From NCBI RefSeq assembly GCF_011397635.1, contig NC_064773.1:35808784-35872783 (forward strand): 64,000 bases of DNA, written 5' to 3'. The notes beneath the pieces are model-generated. The model searched no databases, was not told the DNA's origin, and was given only the letters and a program-made list of their open reading frames with translations. The stretch comes from Epinephelus fuscoguttatus (taxonomy: Eukaryota; Chordata; Actinopteri; Perciformes; Serranidae). The translations under genes and the position numbers were made by a program. Positions 34,911 through 46,860 of the stretch are shown one piece after another; the stretch's first letter is position 1; each line of letters starts with the position of its first letter.

Positions 34911-36255
34911 ATATATGTATAGAGAGAGAGAGATCGGTGACAAAGGACAACCTTGGTGGAGGCCAGCACCTACTGAGAACGTGTTTGACTTTACACTTTA
35001 GAATGCAAAACATGCATACACTAAGACACACACACACACACACACACACTCTATCTATCTATCTATCTATCTATCTTCACTGTATATACTGTATATTTTC
35101 TGTTAACCCCAACCCTAAAACCCATATATTGCCATAGCTGTGCCTTCTGAGGTGGCACAGTTGTTCTATTGGCTTATCACCCAGGGATGGGACCTTTTGT
35201 GTGAAAAAGTGACGTCCATTGCAGCCCATCGTAATGTTTTTGCAACACAGACAAAAATACCTCTAAATCATGTGTATTATACATTTTTGAAAAGAAATAT
35301 TTAAGTTTTCTAACACTAAACGTCTTTAGAATAAAGGAAAAAAATACTACAGGTCTAATAGTAATAATACTGTAAAATTGTTGAAATTGATCCAAAAGAG
35401 AGAGCTGGGGGGTCAGTAGGAGGCAGCCATGTTGTTTAAAGGAATGTGATATGTCTTCCAATATTACATTTTCCCGCCAAAAATGTTATTTTATAATTCT
35501 CGGGTGCTGGGATATGTAGTGGTCGCTACATTCAATCAGGGATAGTCACTGCTAGACAGTTTCAAATAGATGTTGCAATTTTGCAACTGTGGGTCACTGA
35601 AAGTTAAGAAATTAATTAACTTTGCATATTTATAGATTGTAGAATTTGTAATGAAGTAGGAGTAGATGCCTTTTTTCACAAAAGGCTAAATTATTTTGTT
35701 AAAATCCTTAAAATAACATCTACTGGTGGCTGGTGGCTTCAAGTTTATAGGCTACATCATACGTGTGTAATACTGAGAAACTTTCCACTTTCAGCAGATT
35801 AATGTGTAAACATCCTTCAAGTCTCAAACTCACAGCAGACACAGCATTCTGCACACTGAAGCCCAAACATCCAACTGTAGGAACAAGAATAAAAACATTG
35901 AGAATAGTATAACTTTTAAACCAAGACTAGGTCTTTCTTACCAAGCCAGGGGTGTCAAGAAAATGTGGAGGAGACCTGTGTGTCTCGAACCAGTGTCCGG
36001 CAGTATTGAAATGTTGCCCTCATGTTCTCTTTTACAACCGGTCCATCAGTCAAAATACAATATAATTTTGCTGCTTTCCACACCAATCAGTTGCTTGTCA
36101 GTGAGGTGAAACTCCCTCTTGTGTCTTAATGAGTAGCACTGGTGGAGCCTCTCTGGGCCTGAACAGCTGTGTTACACTGCACAGTATTACTGTAATTCTC
36201 CAGGCCAAGTAGCCAGAGCCACTGGCTTCATCATAGAAGTGTTCCTGTAAAATCT
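34910..36255. other. Microsatellites and unassigned sequence
   Basis: (CA)n at 35025-35049 and (TCTA)n at 35051-35075. The remainder to 36255 shows nothing recognisable. Confidence 0.35.
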
Positions 36256-36470
36256 ACCTATGGACAATTTAGAGTTGTCAATTAACCTAGTCCCCAATCT
36301 GCATGTCTTTGGACTGTGGGAGGAAGCCGGAGTGCCCGGAGAGAACCCATGCTGACCGGGGGAAAACATGCAAACTCCGAACAGAAGAGCTCCCACACCC
36401 AGGATCGAACCGGGAATCCTCTTGCTGTGAGGCGACAGTGCTAACCACCACACCACCATGCCATACAGGG
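36256..36470 (+). repeat. Dispersed fish repeat, second partial copy
   Basis: Matches the last part of the repeat at 29899-30275 (gacaatttagagtt through aacatgcaaactccg) and continues further to ctgtgaggcgacagtgctaa ... ccaccacaccaccatgcc, showing the fuller 3' end of the family. Confidence 0.75.
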
Positions 36471-37513
36471 CAACTGTACTGTAGATAAAGTTAAGACCAT
36501 GCACATACTTCACGTCATAAATTGTAATATAAACCATCAATTTACAACCTTACAAATTTACAATATACAAACATCCATTTTCTGAGTATATATCTCTGAT
36601 GTTGGGAAATAAAGTGATGATGCCATGAGCATATTTTGTTCGCACATAGGCTGGTGGGATCCTCCTGTAAAAGAAGAAGTTATAAACATAGTGAAAAATG
36701 GAATCAGATTTGTGTAAATACAATCAAATAAAATAATTTGAGAGGGAACATACTCTGGAAAAAAACATACCCACACAAGAGGTTTGAGTCAGACCTGCAA
36801 ACAAAAGTGAGGCAGTGCAAATGAGAGCAAGTGGCGTAACAAGCTGACAGTGAGAGCATAAGTCTGATCAATGAGAAAGCAGCAGAGGGAACTGTTAACA
36901 CAAGGACATTTAAAAAAGGCTAATACAAATAACTACATTTGACTACACAAATAATTTGTTTGCAAGTTAGGAGCTTTACATTTAAGATGAACAGTTTCAA
37001 TGATTTTATTCTCATTTGTGTGTTTGATATTTAAAAAGTTTTGTTAAATTATATTGACATGAATCTGATTCCCCATAAAATTAATTTATATTGTATTCAT
37101 ACAATACCAGACCACAATAGTTAAATTGCTTTTAACTACTGAACATGAATCAGACATCACAGAGGATGAGGCTTCCTGAAAGTTGTGACTGTGTTATGAT
37201 AAGTTTTTAGTCTTCCAGGAGCAGAGTTGCAAGACAATTAAAAGAAACACACACAGGAACACACAGACACACAGATAGACAGACAGACACACACATACAC
37301 TATAATTATTAATTATCATAATGACCTCTTTTTGACTTCACTATGCTTGTCACCATTACAGTACTTCTGCAGGATGACCTACGTTTTAGCTACGTACTTA
37401 CCTCTGGACCTTTCTGTGGACACCATGATGGTGAGTTCCCTGCATGTAAAAGCTCCTCAAACACATCTGCATCCACTTCTGTCCCTGATTCATTTGTCAA
37501 GTGCAGCTCGGAC
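36470..37513. other. Unassigned sequence
   Basis: A short (GACA)n/(CA)n-like tract at 37255-37300. No gene signal. Confidence 0.35.
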
Positions 37514-37521
37514 TGTAGTGG

Positions 37522-38730
37522 CAGGGCCGCAACCGGACAGGCAAACTAGGCAATTGCTTAGGGCCCTGAGCTGGAAGGGGGCCCCCAGAGACGGCTGACA
37601 TTGGTCCATATCAATGACAATATGATGGAAACCCTATAGACACTACAACAATGACAACACATTGGAATCCCTCCTAATGGACCCCCCTACTAGCTGCTGC
37701 TTGCGAGTGGCTAAGTAGGGTGACCAGATGTCCCGCATTGTGCGGGACTGCACAGCATTTCTGTCTCTTTTCACGCGTCACGCAAATTGAGCCCATGTCC
37801 CGCATGATTGGTTGCCACCCGTGCTAGCATTGTTGGAGTACCGTAGTACTACGGTACCTCATGGTACCACTACTGTGGGATGAGACACTGCAACAACGAC
37901 AACACGTTAGAATAACCCCTAATGGGCCCCCCTACTAGCTGCTGCTTGTGAGTGGCTAAGTAGGGTGTCCAGTCGCATTGTGTGGAACTGCACAGCATTT
38001 CTGTCTCTTTTCATGCGTCACACAAATTGAGAACATGTCCCGCATGATTGGTTGCCACCCGCGCTAGCATTGTTGGAGTTCCATAGTACCATGGTACCTC
38101 ATGGTACCACTACTGTGGCATAAGTTCAACGTGCAATCGCAAAAGGGTGAGTGTCCATGTGCCGTCCAATAATGGCGCGCGCTGGCCAACTGGCACTCAA
38201 TATGCTGCTGCAGTGGTTTGTATCCAGTGACATTTCAGGTATTAGCTGAGCTATTGAGTATCTTTAAGCAGTGAACGTTATTATTTCTTTCTTTCTACTT
38301 GTAGGTTAGATTTGTTTATATATGCTACAGTGATTTGTTTTCCACAGAGCTCTACTGTGTGAGCATTTTACTCACATTTGCGACTAAAAATAGTTTTGCG
38401 CAAGCAAAACAAATCATTCAGGAGCACGCTGTGCAAGTACCGATTTCAACTAGCAGCAGAAATGAAAGGCGAATCCTGCCGGTTGTGGGTTGAATGGGGG
38501 TCACAGACGCCGTATTCCTGTCAAATACGGTGCAAGATAAGGGCTTACCGGCGACGGAGAACTCCGGCTCCAGGTCCAATAATTTCTTCTTTGTTGATTT
38601 CATGACTGCCCAGAAATACCTGAACAGCTGAGCCGTGGCAGCACACAGGTATGTGATGTGTCAGGGGAGAAACAAGCTGTTCCGAGGTGCCTCTTGCCTG
38701 GGGCCCCCAGAGTGTCTTGAAACAGCCCTG
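37522..38730. mobile_element. Non-autonomous hAT element with perfect 8-bp duplication
   Basis: Starts CAGGGCCGCAACC and ends AAACAGCCCTG (CAGGG...CCCTG is the classical hAT terminus), flanked by TGTAGTGG at 37514-37521 and 38731-38738. It carries a two-copy tandem duplication of ~244 bp (37638-37881 and 37882-38121). A ~310-bp segment (38380-38690) is also found inverted at ~62775-63100. No transposase. Confidence 0.85.
37638..38121. repeat. Tandem duplication, ~244-bp unit
   Basis: Two adjacent units run from agacactacaacaatgacaa / agacactgcaacaacgacaa to catggtaccactactgtgg, with scattered differences, inside the hAT element. Confidence 0.85.
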
Positions 38731-38738
38731 TGTAGTGG

Positions 38739-40790
38739 TAGACCTAACTTTAAGAACTTATTTTGAAAAATGAAAAAAGTAAAAAGCTGTAAAGTTCTTA
38801 GTATGCTCTCATTAGGCTATTATTAGTATTATGTATTATTTACAATGGGAGCATTCTGAGTAGTATGCAGAGATTTGCCTTATTCTAAATTTCACATTTG
38901 ACACCCCCTTAAAAAAACACCAACTAACGAAATAACTATCGTTTGGTTGAATTAGACTTAACAAGAGTTGAAATTAGTCTATAGTTTTACTCTCAACTCT
39001 AACACTGAAAATACAACACTTTTGATTTTGCGGTGTTCTCAGTTATTTTTTGTGGCTACAAAACTCCACCATTAGGCTACATAACAGTCTGGACATCTAC
39101 CTTCTACAATAATGCACACACAACCATAACTAAGCAGATATCAGTGGCATAAGGTAGTTAAGATGGGCCCCAGTACAAGCTATTATGATGGATCCTAGTA
39201 GATTTTGCATCGAAAGAGCTTCCGTGTATTTTATAGTATCGTCACATGATCAGATACAGACTTGATGTTGCGCAACATCAACATACATATTACCAATCAT
39301 CGCTGCAAACCTGTATATGACAAAAAGACCAAATGAAATAAATTATTGATTAAATGCATTTTAAAATAGTTTATTTATAGTTTATGTAAGATGAACATAT
39401 AATTTTGTCACCTCTCGTCGCCTTGTCTTGTAGTTGCACATGAACACAACAAACTGACGGCCAACAAACGTGTACACGTGTTTTGCGCCGGTGTCGGACG
39501 ACATATCCCTCCATACAAGCAGACTACAGACATCTGCAGTCATCACTGAGGAAGAGAAACCGGAAGACCATCTTGACGCAAGTTAGTCAGTTAGCACATG
39601 AACAACACAATCCAATTTTAAAAGAACAGAGCATATTTACTGTGTGCTAGTAAACAATAAGACAAAAAAAAATCTAGAAACGTTTCTGCTAAAGAGCTCA
39701 GTGAATAAAGGAAAAATAATCTCACTGCATTTATCAAGTTTGTTTTGACCTCATACTCTCTTGACTTTAACTCGTTTACATTTCTTTCTTCTGTTTCTCC
39801 TCTCGGGCACTGAGCTGAACTGACAATCAGAGTGATTTCATTTGTAAATGGGATCCGCTGTGCTGATGCCGATTCAACAAGAGGCTACATCCTCGAATCC
39901 CATTAAAGGATTGTTCCAGTGTCAAAGATTCTTTGAGCTCCACAGAGGACTGAGTCCTTCCTTCAGAGAAATTTAAAGATGCGTGTGTGTATCCACAGCA
40001 GATATTAAGTAACCACAATTCTTTGAATTGAAGAATTGAAGGAACTGAAGGCAGAGCCTCTTCAATGATGCACACCTGGGCACTTCCTAGCCTGTTCCAA
40101 TGTGTTCACCAAATGCTAGGAGGGGGTCTTGCCTAACCTCCTAGGACCCGACTTGGAAGGACCCATTCTACAAAGGAAGCATCCTTGAGAAGCACTAATT
40201 GTCAGCTTTAATGGCTACATGTGAGTCTAAACAGCCATGGATGTAAACTGTAACTTGATTGGCTTTTGGAGGCATACTGCTTTAATGTGTTATTTGAAGC
40301 ATCCAGCATTCATTAACAGTTCTACACTAGGCCTATATATTCAAATTTTTCACTTAATTTGTCACTGGTCTGTATATTTATGTAATGATGTTTCTCTCTG
40401 TCATGAACACTGGAGTATTGTTCTTCATGAAAAAGATGGAGCACAGCTCTTGCGCAGTTTAACAGTATTCATGCATGCATTAAACATATCTTTAGTCAGT
40501 GGCAGAGCTGCCTAATTGCACAACCCATAACAACAATATCCTTCAAAAGCACGAACAGTTTAATCCTAAAATCCTACTTTTCTGCAGTAGAGCTCCAATG
40601 AGAGCTCAGTAATGAGGGGCTCTTTCAGGAAGCCCTGACAACACCATACTCACATAACAAAAACATTACAATGACATACAAATAAAGACAGCTCGGGTCC
40701 AGCTCATAAATCATATGGCACACACTTATTCAGGTCAGGTTATTGTTCTATTATTCAAGTGTTCTCTGATGACAGTCCATGAGGCAACTT
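38739..40790. other. Unassigned intergenic sequence
   Basis: No convincing exon or repeat. Open frames at 39827-40075 (minus) and 40237-40515 (plus) have no recognisable domain and no splice or promoter support. Confidence 0.35.
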
Positions 40791-41490
40791 GGTCGTTGTT
40801 ATTGTCTTTCAGGATTGAAGTTGCTTTCTCCATTGACAATAAGTCTAAGAAATCCCTCAACCAATTTTATTTACTATAGCAGTCTGGCTTGTGTATCTTC
40901 CAATTCATTAGTATTGTTCTCTTCACAGATGGAAAAGCTAGGGTAATGATACGTTGAGTAATTCTTGCATGTATATTTTCCACTCTATTCCCCAATAAAC
41001 ATACAGCAGGACATTGAAGAATGTGAATATTCAATATAACTTTTAAAATATCAATTACTTCAGACCGTAATTGTTCTACCTCTGGGCAGGACCATAGTAA
41101 ATGCATAAAAGTACCAAGCTCACCATAGTCATGCCAGCACAGTTCAGAAACATTTGGGTCCATTTTTTTTTAACTTATGTGGTGTAATATAAGCTCTATG
41201 TATAATTTTAATTTGGATCATTTTATATCATACACAACTAGACATGGATGTCGAATGCTTCAATATTGAATCCCACTGATCTGCAGTGAGTGATGAACCA
41301 ATGTCTCGTTCCCATTGTGACTTAATAGAAATAGTGCTGTCAGGCTGGGACAAGATGAAACATTTTAACTTTAACATCTAGACTTAATCCAACCGATTCA
41401 AATATTTATCCTCCATAACACTTCAGATCCCCTTATTTATAAGCTGGGGCGGGAGCTGTGTCTTGTAATGCAGAGAAGGGAAATTTGTGA
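40790..41490 (-). mobile_element. L1/Tx1-type LINE ORF2 3' fragment
   Basis: The minus strand 41163-40867 encodes the ORF2 C-terminus ELCWHDYGELGTFMHLLWSC (Cys/His box) ... ITLAFPSVKRTILMNWKIHK, a pattern shared with L1-clade proteins (compare CWRQCGKIGDHTHIFWDC in the L1 at 23.96 kb). Upstream on the same strand is SQWERDIGSSLTADQWDSIL (~41325-41260), interrupted by stops. It is a 5'-truncated, inactive copy of a family different from the full-length L1. Confidence 0.7.
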
Positions 41491-41856
41491 AGTAATGCAC
41501 CCAATATTATACATATCTCACTTATTTTTAAAGGGTAGGATCATGTGACCAATACGCTGACAGCTGTAAACAAGGAAACAGTCGCTAGTGGTCTTGTAAG
41601 GAGGCAGGTTGGGGTGGTGGATGGGTCACAAAACTGCAGACTTTTCACCTGCACTGTAAAAACGATAACTAGCAATTGTTCATCTCACTAAAGTTTTCGA
41701 ATTATTCTGACTCAGAATTAAAGCTTTGCCATCTGTAACTGACAAAAACTTGTCTGTCCAGCAAACTTCTCTCCATTTTGTCCTAATAAGTATTTTCAAG
41801 TCAGTATAACAAAGATTATGGAGTTGCAGTCACTGCAGTCCTATTTTCCTTGAAGT

Positions 41857-41898
41857 AAACCCCGTAGACTGACGTTACACGCGTTGACTACGGGGTTT
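41857..41898. repeat. Hairpin in the element's 5' leader
   Basis: An 11-bp perfect inverted repeat, AAACCCCGTAG (41857-41867) and CTACGGGGTTT (41888-41898), with a 20-bp loop containing gacgttacacgcgtt. It lies between the left terminus and the first donor site and may belong to promoter or subterminal binding sites. Confidence 0.7.
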
Positions 41899-41899
41899 C

Positions 41900-42024
41900 C
41901 GCATTTGAACGTGGTCTGATGTCTGAGGACGGGGCGGTTGGTCGAACATTTTGTGACAGGACACTGGACAGTGCAGCGGGAGTTTCAGACTTGGAAATAT
42001 TTGGCAACTATTAAGCCTTCACAG
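41900..42024 (+). promoter_or_regulatory. Probable promoter / non-coding first exon with donor
   Basis: CpG-richer DNA with a GC-box-like ggggcggttgg (~41930-41940) precedes a textbook donor, cttcacag|gtaagt at 42024/42025. No ATG-led frame of note lies before it. It would splice to the transposase exon acceptor at 43755 (tgtgtttcag). The pairing is inferred. Confidence 0.45.
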
Positions 42025-42339
42025 GTAAGTGTGGTTTTTTTTTGCAACTAGATAAGAAATGTAACCGTGTGTTGTGGTATTTCAACTGAAAGTTTGATTC
42101 AAGTTGTTCAGTTACCAAAGTTTTGCCTTGTTAGCTAAGCTGGTATGGTGTTGGCATTGTAAGGTTACACACAGTTACCTCCAAAGATAATTCTGTTACA
42201 CAATACTGTTAAAAGGATTTGTTAGGGGAGAGAAATGATCCACATGTGCACCGAAAACTATTTTTTGGGGTGTGGGGGCATATGTTGTGCAGCGACTCTG
42301 CTTTCAATACAGCCGGCCTATTCTGTTAGCGGCTCGCGG

Positions 42340-42561
42340 GCCACATGCAGCACAGAAGCAACCTCTGAGTGGCCCGGGCAGGATTGGTACCGAGACCCGG
42401 TATTGAACGGCGCGAGGCAAATTTAATCAAGACCGTGATACTAAGCTCCGCCGTTATCGGCGTTAACGTTACATTTTAAAGTTAAGTTTTCTTGTATCAT
42501 CATGAAGCAGCCTCTCTCCCACTCTCTGCATGTCAGGGCAGACCTCCTCACAGCGCACACA

Positions 42562-42603
<42 letters not shown>

Positions 42604-43270
42604 GTGCTCTGTCCACAGTCTCTCATTCGCCGCTAATATGATTTATGATCGCGGTCAACACAAGCACAACGCTCACGAGGCAAACAACAAAGTGTTAAAG
42701 ACAAACTAAAATGAAATCTGTCTGTATGTAGGCTAACACTTTATCTGAACATGTACCTGAGGCAGCTGACCTGCAGACAGTGAGTGTCCTCAGTAGAGGA
42801 GGGACAGAGAGCAGGATGAATGACTGATACTGATGTTTGTCTTCATGCTGAGATAATGTGACTTTATTCACTCAGTATTGTGACGTCAGGAGGAATATTT
42901 ATTTTATTGACATGTTAGATTTGTTTCCAGTGAGATATTACTGAGTATATGTAGTGACTTTGTTGTTGTAAACATGACTGTTGCTGCTATAGACTAAAAC
43001 TATGTCTTGTGTATCTGACCCATAAGGGAAACGTCAGGGGGTGAGAGGTGAGGTGTGTGCATGTGTGTGGAGAAAAGAGGGGACAGAAGGAGATGCAGGT
43101 AGAGAGCTAGTGTGTTATTAGTTACAGTTTATACCACTAAATATGCTTCTGTGCATTGATAGGTCTTTTTTTATTGTTTGTATTTTATTGTTTTCGATTG
43201 GTTGCTCACTGCTGAAAATGTCTGACCCATCAACATTTACAGGTTTTAAAATCTGGATTATTTGAAGTGT
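42340..43270. repeat. Dispersed repeat family, copy C
   Basis: Colinear with copy B (34030-34910). Interrupted by a (CA)n run at 42553-42599. Contains tatgcttctgtgcattgata (43142-43163), shared with copy A at 14119. It lies in the first intron of the CACTA-type element. Confidence 0.75.
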
Positions 43271-46200
43271 ATGGGATACTTAACCATAGTCAGCGCATTA
43301 CCTACAGTAGATGGTGGTCAGCAGGACCCAGTTTGGAGAAGTAGAGAGGAGTACCAGCACAGAGTGTATGTAAGTGTATGTTATATTTAGAATATTTTCA
43401 CCACTTTAGCTTTTCTTTTGTGGTATTTAAAGTATGTTTTGCTGCTGACCCCGTCCACAGCAGTACACTGGTTAGTTTACTAAATCAGTACTCCCGCTGC
43501 TCCTACAAACTGCTATCTACTATAGGTAATACACCGACTATAGATAAGTACTTCATACAACCCCACTTTGAATCCGTTTAAGTTTGGTCATTTTGCATTT
43601 CATCTTTCCCTGTGTGGAAAGAGTAGTTATGGCTTCAATGGGATATGTCAGATGTTGATGAAATAGAGCTGTATTGTGTCATTTATTACAGGGTCTGCAG
43701 CAAAAATGATTTAAGCAAAACTGAATATGTCCTATATGTGTCTTTTGTGTTTCAGGGGTGAATTGCATGCAGTGCAAGTTTTGCAAGTTTGCCAGCTCCT
43801 GTCAAGAGACTCTTTTAAAACATTGTCGCCTTCGTCACGGTAAAGGCGCATACTGGCCTTGTATTCACACAGACTGTGTATGTGTATTTAAAACACCTGG
43901 CGCATTAAGGTCACACCTCTCAAGATCACACGCAACTTTGAAAATCCACGAAAATTTAACATTTTGATGTGAATTGTGTGATTTTAAAGAGATTTGCAGT
44001 GAAAAAACTTTTTTGAACCATCTTGGACATCATTTAAAGAACAGAGAAACTGTACAATGTCCCTTTCTAAGGTGTACCTTTAAAACAAATACTCGCTCAA
44101 CCTTCAGTTCTCACAGAAGTCGAAACTATAAAACTTGTACACTTAAGGATTTTCGAACAATAGAAAGAGCTGATACAGAATATGAGGCAAATAATGGTGA
44201 AGAATCTGATTGTGAAGCAGGGACATCATCACAGCATAGTGTGAGACCAGATGAGGTTGAAGAGATTGTGGAACATGTAGATAGTGAGACACTTAAGCAC
44301 AAATTGGCTTCTCTCTTTCTTTATATGCAAACAGTGTTACATGTTTCTAGAGGTGCAACCCAAATGATTGTAGAGGATTTTCATGATCTGTTGTCTTTTT
44401 CTAGCATTCAGACTCTCAACAGTGTCAAAGATATCCTATCAAAACATAACATTGAAACAAATGATTCTGTTTTGCAAGAAATTTCTAATGCTATAGTCCA
44501 AACTAATCCACTACTTTTAACAACATCAGAGAAAGGTTACCTAACACAGCCCATAAAAATGCTTTTGTTTATATATCTGTCACTAAGGTACTTGAGAATT
44601 TACTAGAATGGGCAGATTTTTTGGACCAATTTGTATTTGATCAAGAATCTTTATCTGGACACTTTAAGTCTTTTCAAGATGGCAGGTATTACAAGGACAA
44701 CAAGCTACTAGGACAGCAAAACACATGTATCAGTTTGGCATTGTATATTGATGATTTTGAAGTTTATAACCCCCTGGGCACCTCTAGAAAACTTCATAAA
44801 ATAACTGCAGTATATTGGGTTGTTCTAAATTTACGAGCTAGGTTCCGATCAAGTCTAACTTCAATTCAGCTTGCTCTATTGGGTAAAAGTGTGGATGTCA
44901 AGCAATATGGTTATGAAAAGTTTCTTGAGCCACTAATAAAAGACATAAGGTGTCTAGAAGAAGAGGGAATTTTTGTTGAAGTTCTAGGTCAGTTTGTTAA
45001 GGGTACTACATTTTGTGTGTGTGCAGATAACCTTGCAGCACATGGTCTTGCAGGCTTTTCTGAAAGTTTTACTGTTGACAAGTTCTGTCGGTTTTGTTTG
45101 ATAAGTCGGAACCAAATTGCAGCCACTGAAGTAAATGATTTCCAGTTGAGGGGTGTTGATCAACACAGCAGTTTTTTGGAAGAGCTTAGGGAAAACAACA
45201 ACCTCCAAAGCATTAATGGGATAAAAAGAGAATGTGTACTTAGCAAACATCTACTGTTCTTTCATCCAATAACTTGATTTCCTCCGGATGTTTTGCATGA
45301 CTTTTTTGAAGGGGTCATCCCTGTAGAATTGTCCTTGTGTTTGAAAAATTTGATCTCAAAAGGTTTCATCACATTTGATGCATTAAATGACCGCATAAAG
45401 TCATTTCCCTACAGGTATTCGGACAGAGTAAACAAACCACATAAAATTCCAAAAGCGAGTTTTGAAAAAGTTGGCGGTAATGGACATGAAAATTGGGCAT
45501 TGCTGCGCTTACTTCCTTTTATGATTGGATGTAAGATACCAGAGCAGGAGCCTGCATGGGACATTTTAATGGACCTTAAGGAAATTGTTGACATTGTTGT
45601 GTCAAACAGACTCTCAGAGGAAGCATTGTGTTATTTATCTTGTAAACTACTGGATCATCCCAAGTTGCTTACCAGTACCTTCCCGGACACCACTTCACTG
45701 ACCACTACCCACATCTCATTCGCTGCTATGGGCCTTTGGCGGAATTGTGGACGATGAGGTTTGAAGCTAAACATAGCTTCTTTAAAAAGGTGGTCCATGA
45801 CACGCACAACTGGAAAAATGTGCTGCTCACTCTTTCCTCAAAACACCAGCAAATGATGGCATACCATCTGAATAGTCCCAGCCTTTTCAAGCCAAAACTT
45901 TACATTGAAAAGGTGAAAGTGGTCAGAGTGTGAGAATTGGATCCACCACTGAAGTGTGAAGTACAAAAGAAGTACCCCCATCTAGACAGTGTGTCTCTGT
46001 TAAAAATGATCCTCCTGCATGGAACACAGTATGCGGCAGGCATGATTTTATCCGCTGGGCAGTGCAGTGGCCTCCCAGATTTCTATAAGATTGTGAACAT
46101 TCTTGTCAATGCAGGGGAAGTGACCTTCATTTGTAAAAGACTCTCTTCCTGGTACACTGAACATTTCAGGTCCTTTGAGCTTGTTGAACACCACTCTGCA

Positions 46201-46272
46201 GAAATTGTACTCCTGGATCCAGATGTGTTGACGGATTACCACCCTCTTGCAGCATACACAGTTGGTGGAAGG

Positions 46273-46815
46273 TAGCCTGGTTCCAGACCATAGACCCTGC
46301 CCACTCAACTGAGTAGGCTTGCATCTCTGGTCTGGCATACTTCAATGAATTTGCGATTTATCTCGTCCAAACGCTGGACGGACCAATGAATGCCGGGGGT
46401 CTAGCGATTAGCCAATCAGCGCCACGCTGATGTCAAGCTGTACGCTGGTGGGTAACTGGTGAGGATAGCAACAATGGTGACCGCTACAGATCCTACAGAC
46501 CACATTGACGATGCTATCGAGGTATTTCGCCACTACTCGCGTTAATGGAAGACCAAATTAAGGAAGCTGCTAAACTGGATTTAACGGCGATGCAGATGGG
46601 CGTGCACGACGACGGAGACATTTTAAACGGGCAATGCTCGCTTGTTTTCGGCACCCCCGAGGCATGGATACTAATGACGTCAGATTCTGGGTGAGTCGTT
46701 GATCTCTACTGATTGGTTAGGGAAAAAATCAAATTCCCTCCCTCTTGTAAATCGCCTTCAATGGAAGCCATGTCAGACTGAAGGTTCTGGGAGCTTCAGT
46801 CCGACACTCAGGCTA
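46273..46815. mobile_element. 543-bp element with 9-bp target duplication and helicase relic
   Basis: Inserted in the transposase exon. Starts TAGCCTGGTTCC and ends ACTCAGGCTA (7-bp perfect inverted termini, weak beyond). Perfect 9-bp direct repeats GGTGGAAGG flank it at 46264-46272 and 46816-46824. A subterminal hairpin pairs ccagacca (~46284) with tggtctgg (~46328). Insert plus one duplication is 552 bp, exactly 184 codons, and the host frame resumes after it (VMVTSRTFLLH then stop). It includes a RecQ-like helicase fragment. A 9-bp duplication excludes hAT (8) and Tc1 (2); Academ-H-like or Mutator-like origins remain possible. Confidence 0.8.
46532..46697 (+). pseudogene. RecQ-like superfamily 2 helicase fragment
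   Basis: One open stretch reads PLLALMEDQIKEAAKLDL, TAMQMGVHDDGDILNGQ and CSLVFGTPEAWILMTSDSG, then TGA. The first part corresponds to helicase motif Ia (SPL.ALM.DQ) and the middle to the ..L.....SLVFG.PE.W segment before motif II in RecQ-type helicases carried by some fish repeat proteins. Upstream, MVTATDPTDHIDDAIEVFR (from 46474) may be the N-terminus. The Walker A region between them is absent, as is everything downstream. It is an internal-deletion relic, about 54 codons. Confidence 0.6.
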
Positions 46816-46860
46816 GGTGGAAGGGTGATGGTGACCAGTAGGACATTCCTTCTCCATTAA

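Larger units (their letters stand above)
43756..46860 (+). pseudogene. CACTA/CMC-type transposase with C2H2 fingers, broken
   Basis: The exon opens after acceptor tttgtgtttcag. N-terminal C2H2 fingers read CKFCKFASSCQETLLKHCRL, CIHTDCVCVFKTPGALRSHL, CELCDFKEICSEKTFLNHLG and a degenerate fourth. The core has YIDDFEVYNPLG (~44738), LEPLIKDIRCLEEEGIFVEV, CADNLAAHGLAGFSESF (~45022) with CRFC, DVLHDFFEGVIPVELSL (~45288), HENWALLRLLPF and LWTMRFEAKHSFFKK (~45745). The arrangement matches Transposase_21-like (CMC) enzymes, with Asp residues in DDFE and ADNL as likely catalytic ones. Breaks: in-frame TGA at 43965, a one-base shift near 44541, Gly-to-TGA at 45275, a one-base shift near 45687, TGA at 45931, and the element inserted at 46273. 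The original stop is probably TAA at 46858-46860. Confidence 0.8.

Noticed and set aside
37638..38121. Two separate insertions of one short element
   Set aside because: The units are directly adjacent without target duplications between them, so tandem duplication within one hAT element is simpler.
40237..40515. 92-codon plus frame
   Set aside because: No domain, no homologous pattern and no neighbouring exon signals.
43378..43581. Small plus-strand gene upstream of the transposase
   Set aside because: 67 codons with no recognisable motif; lies before the transposase acceptor and is better read as intron.
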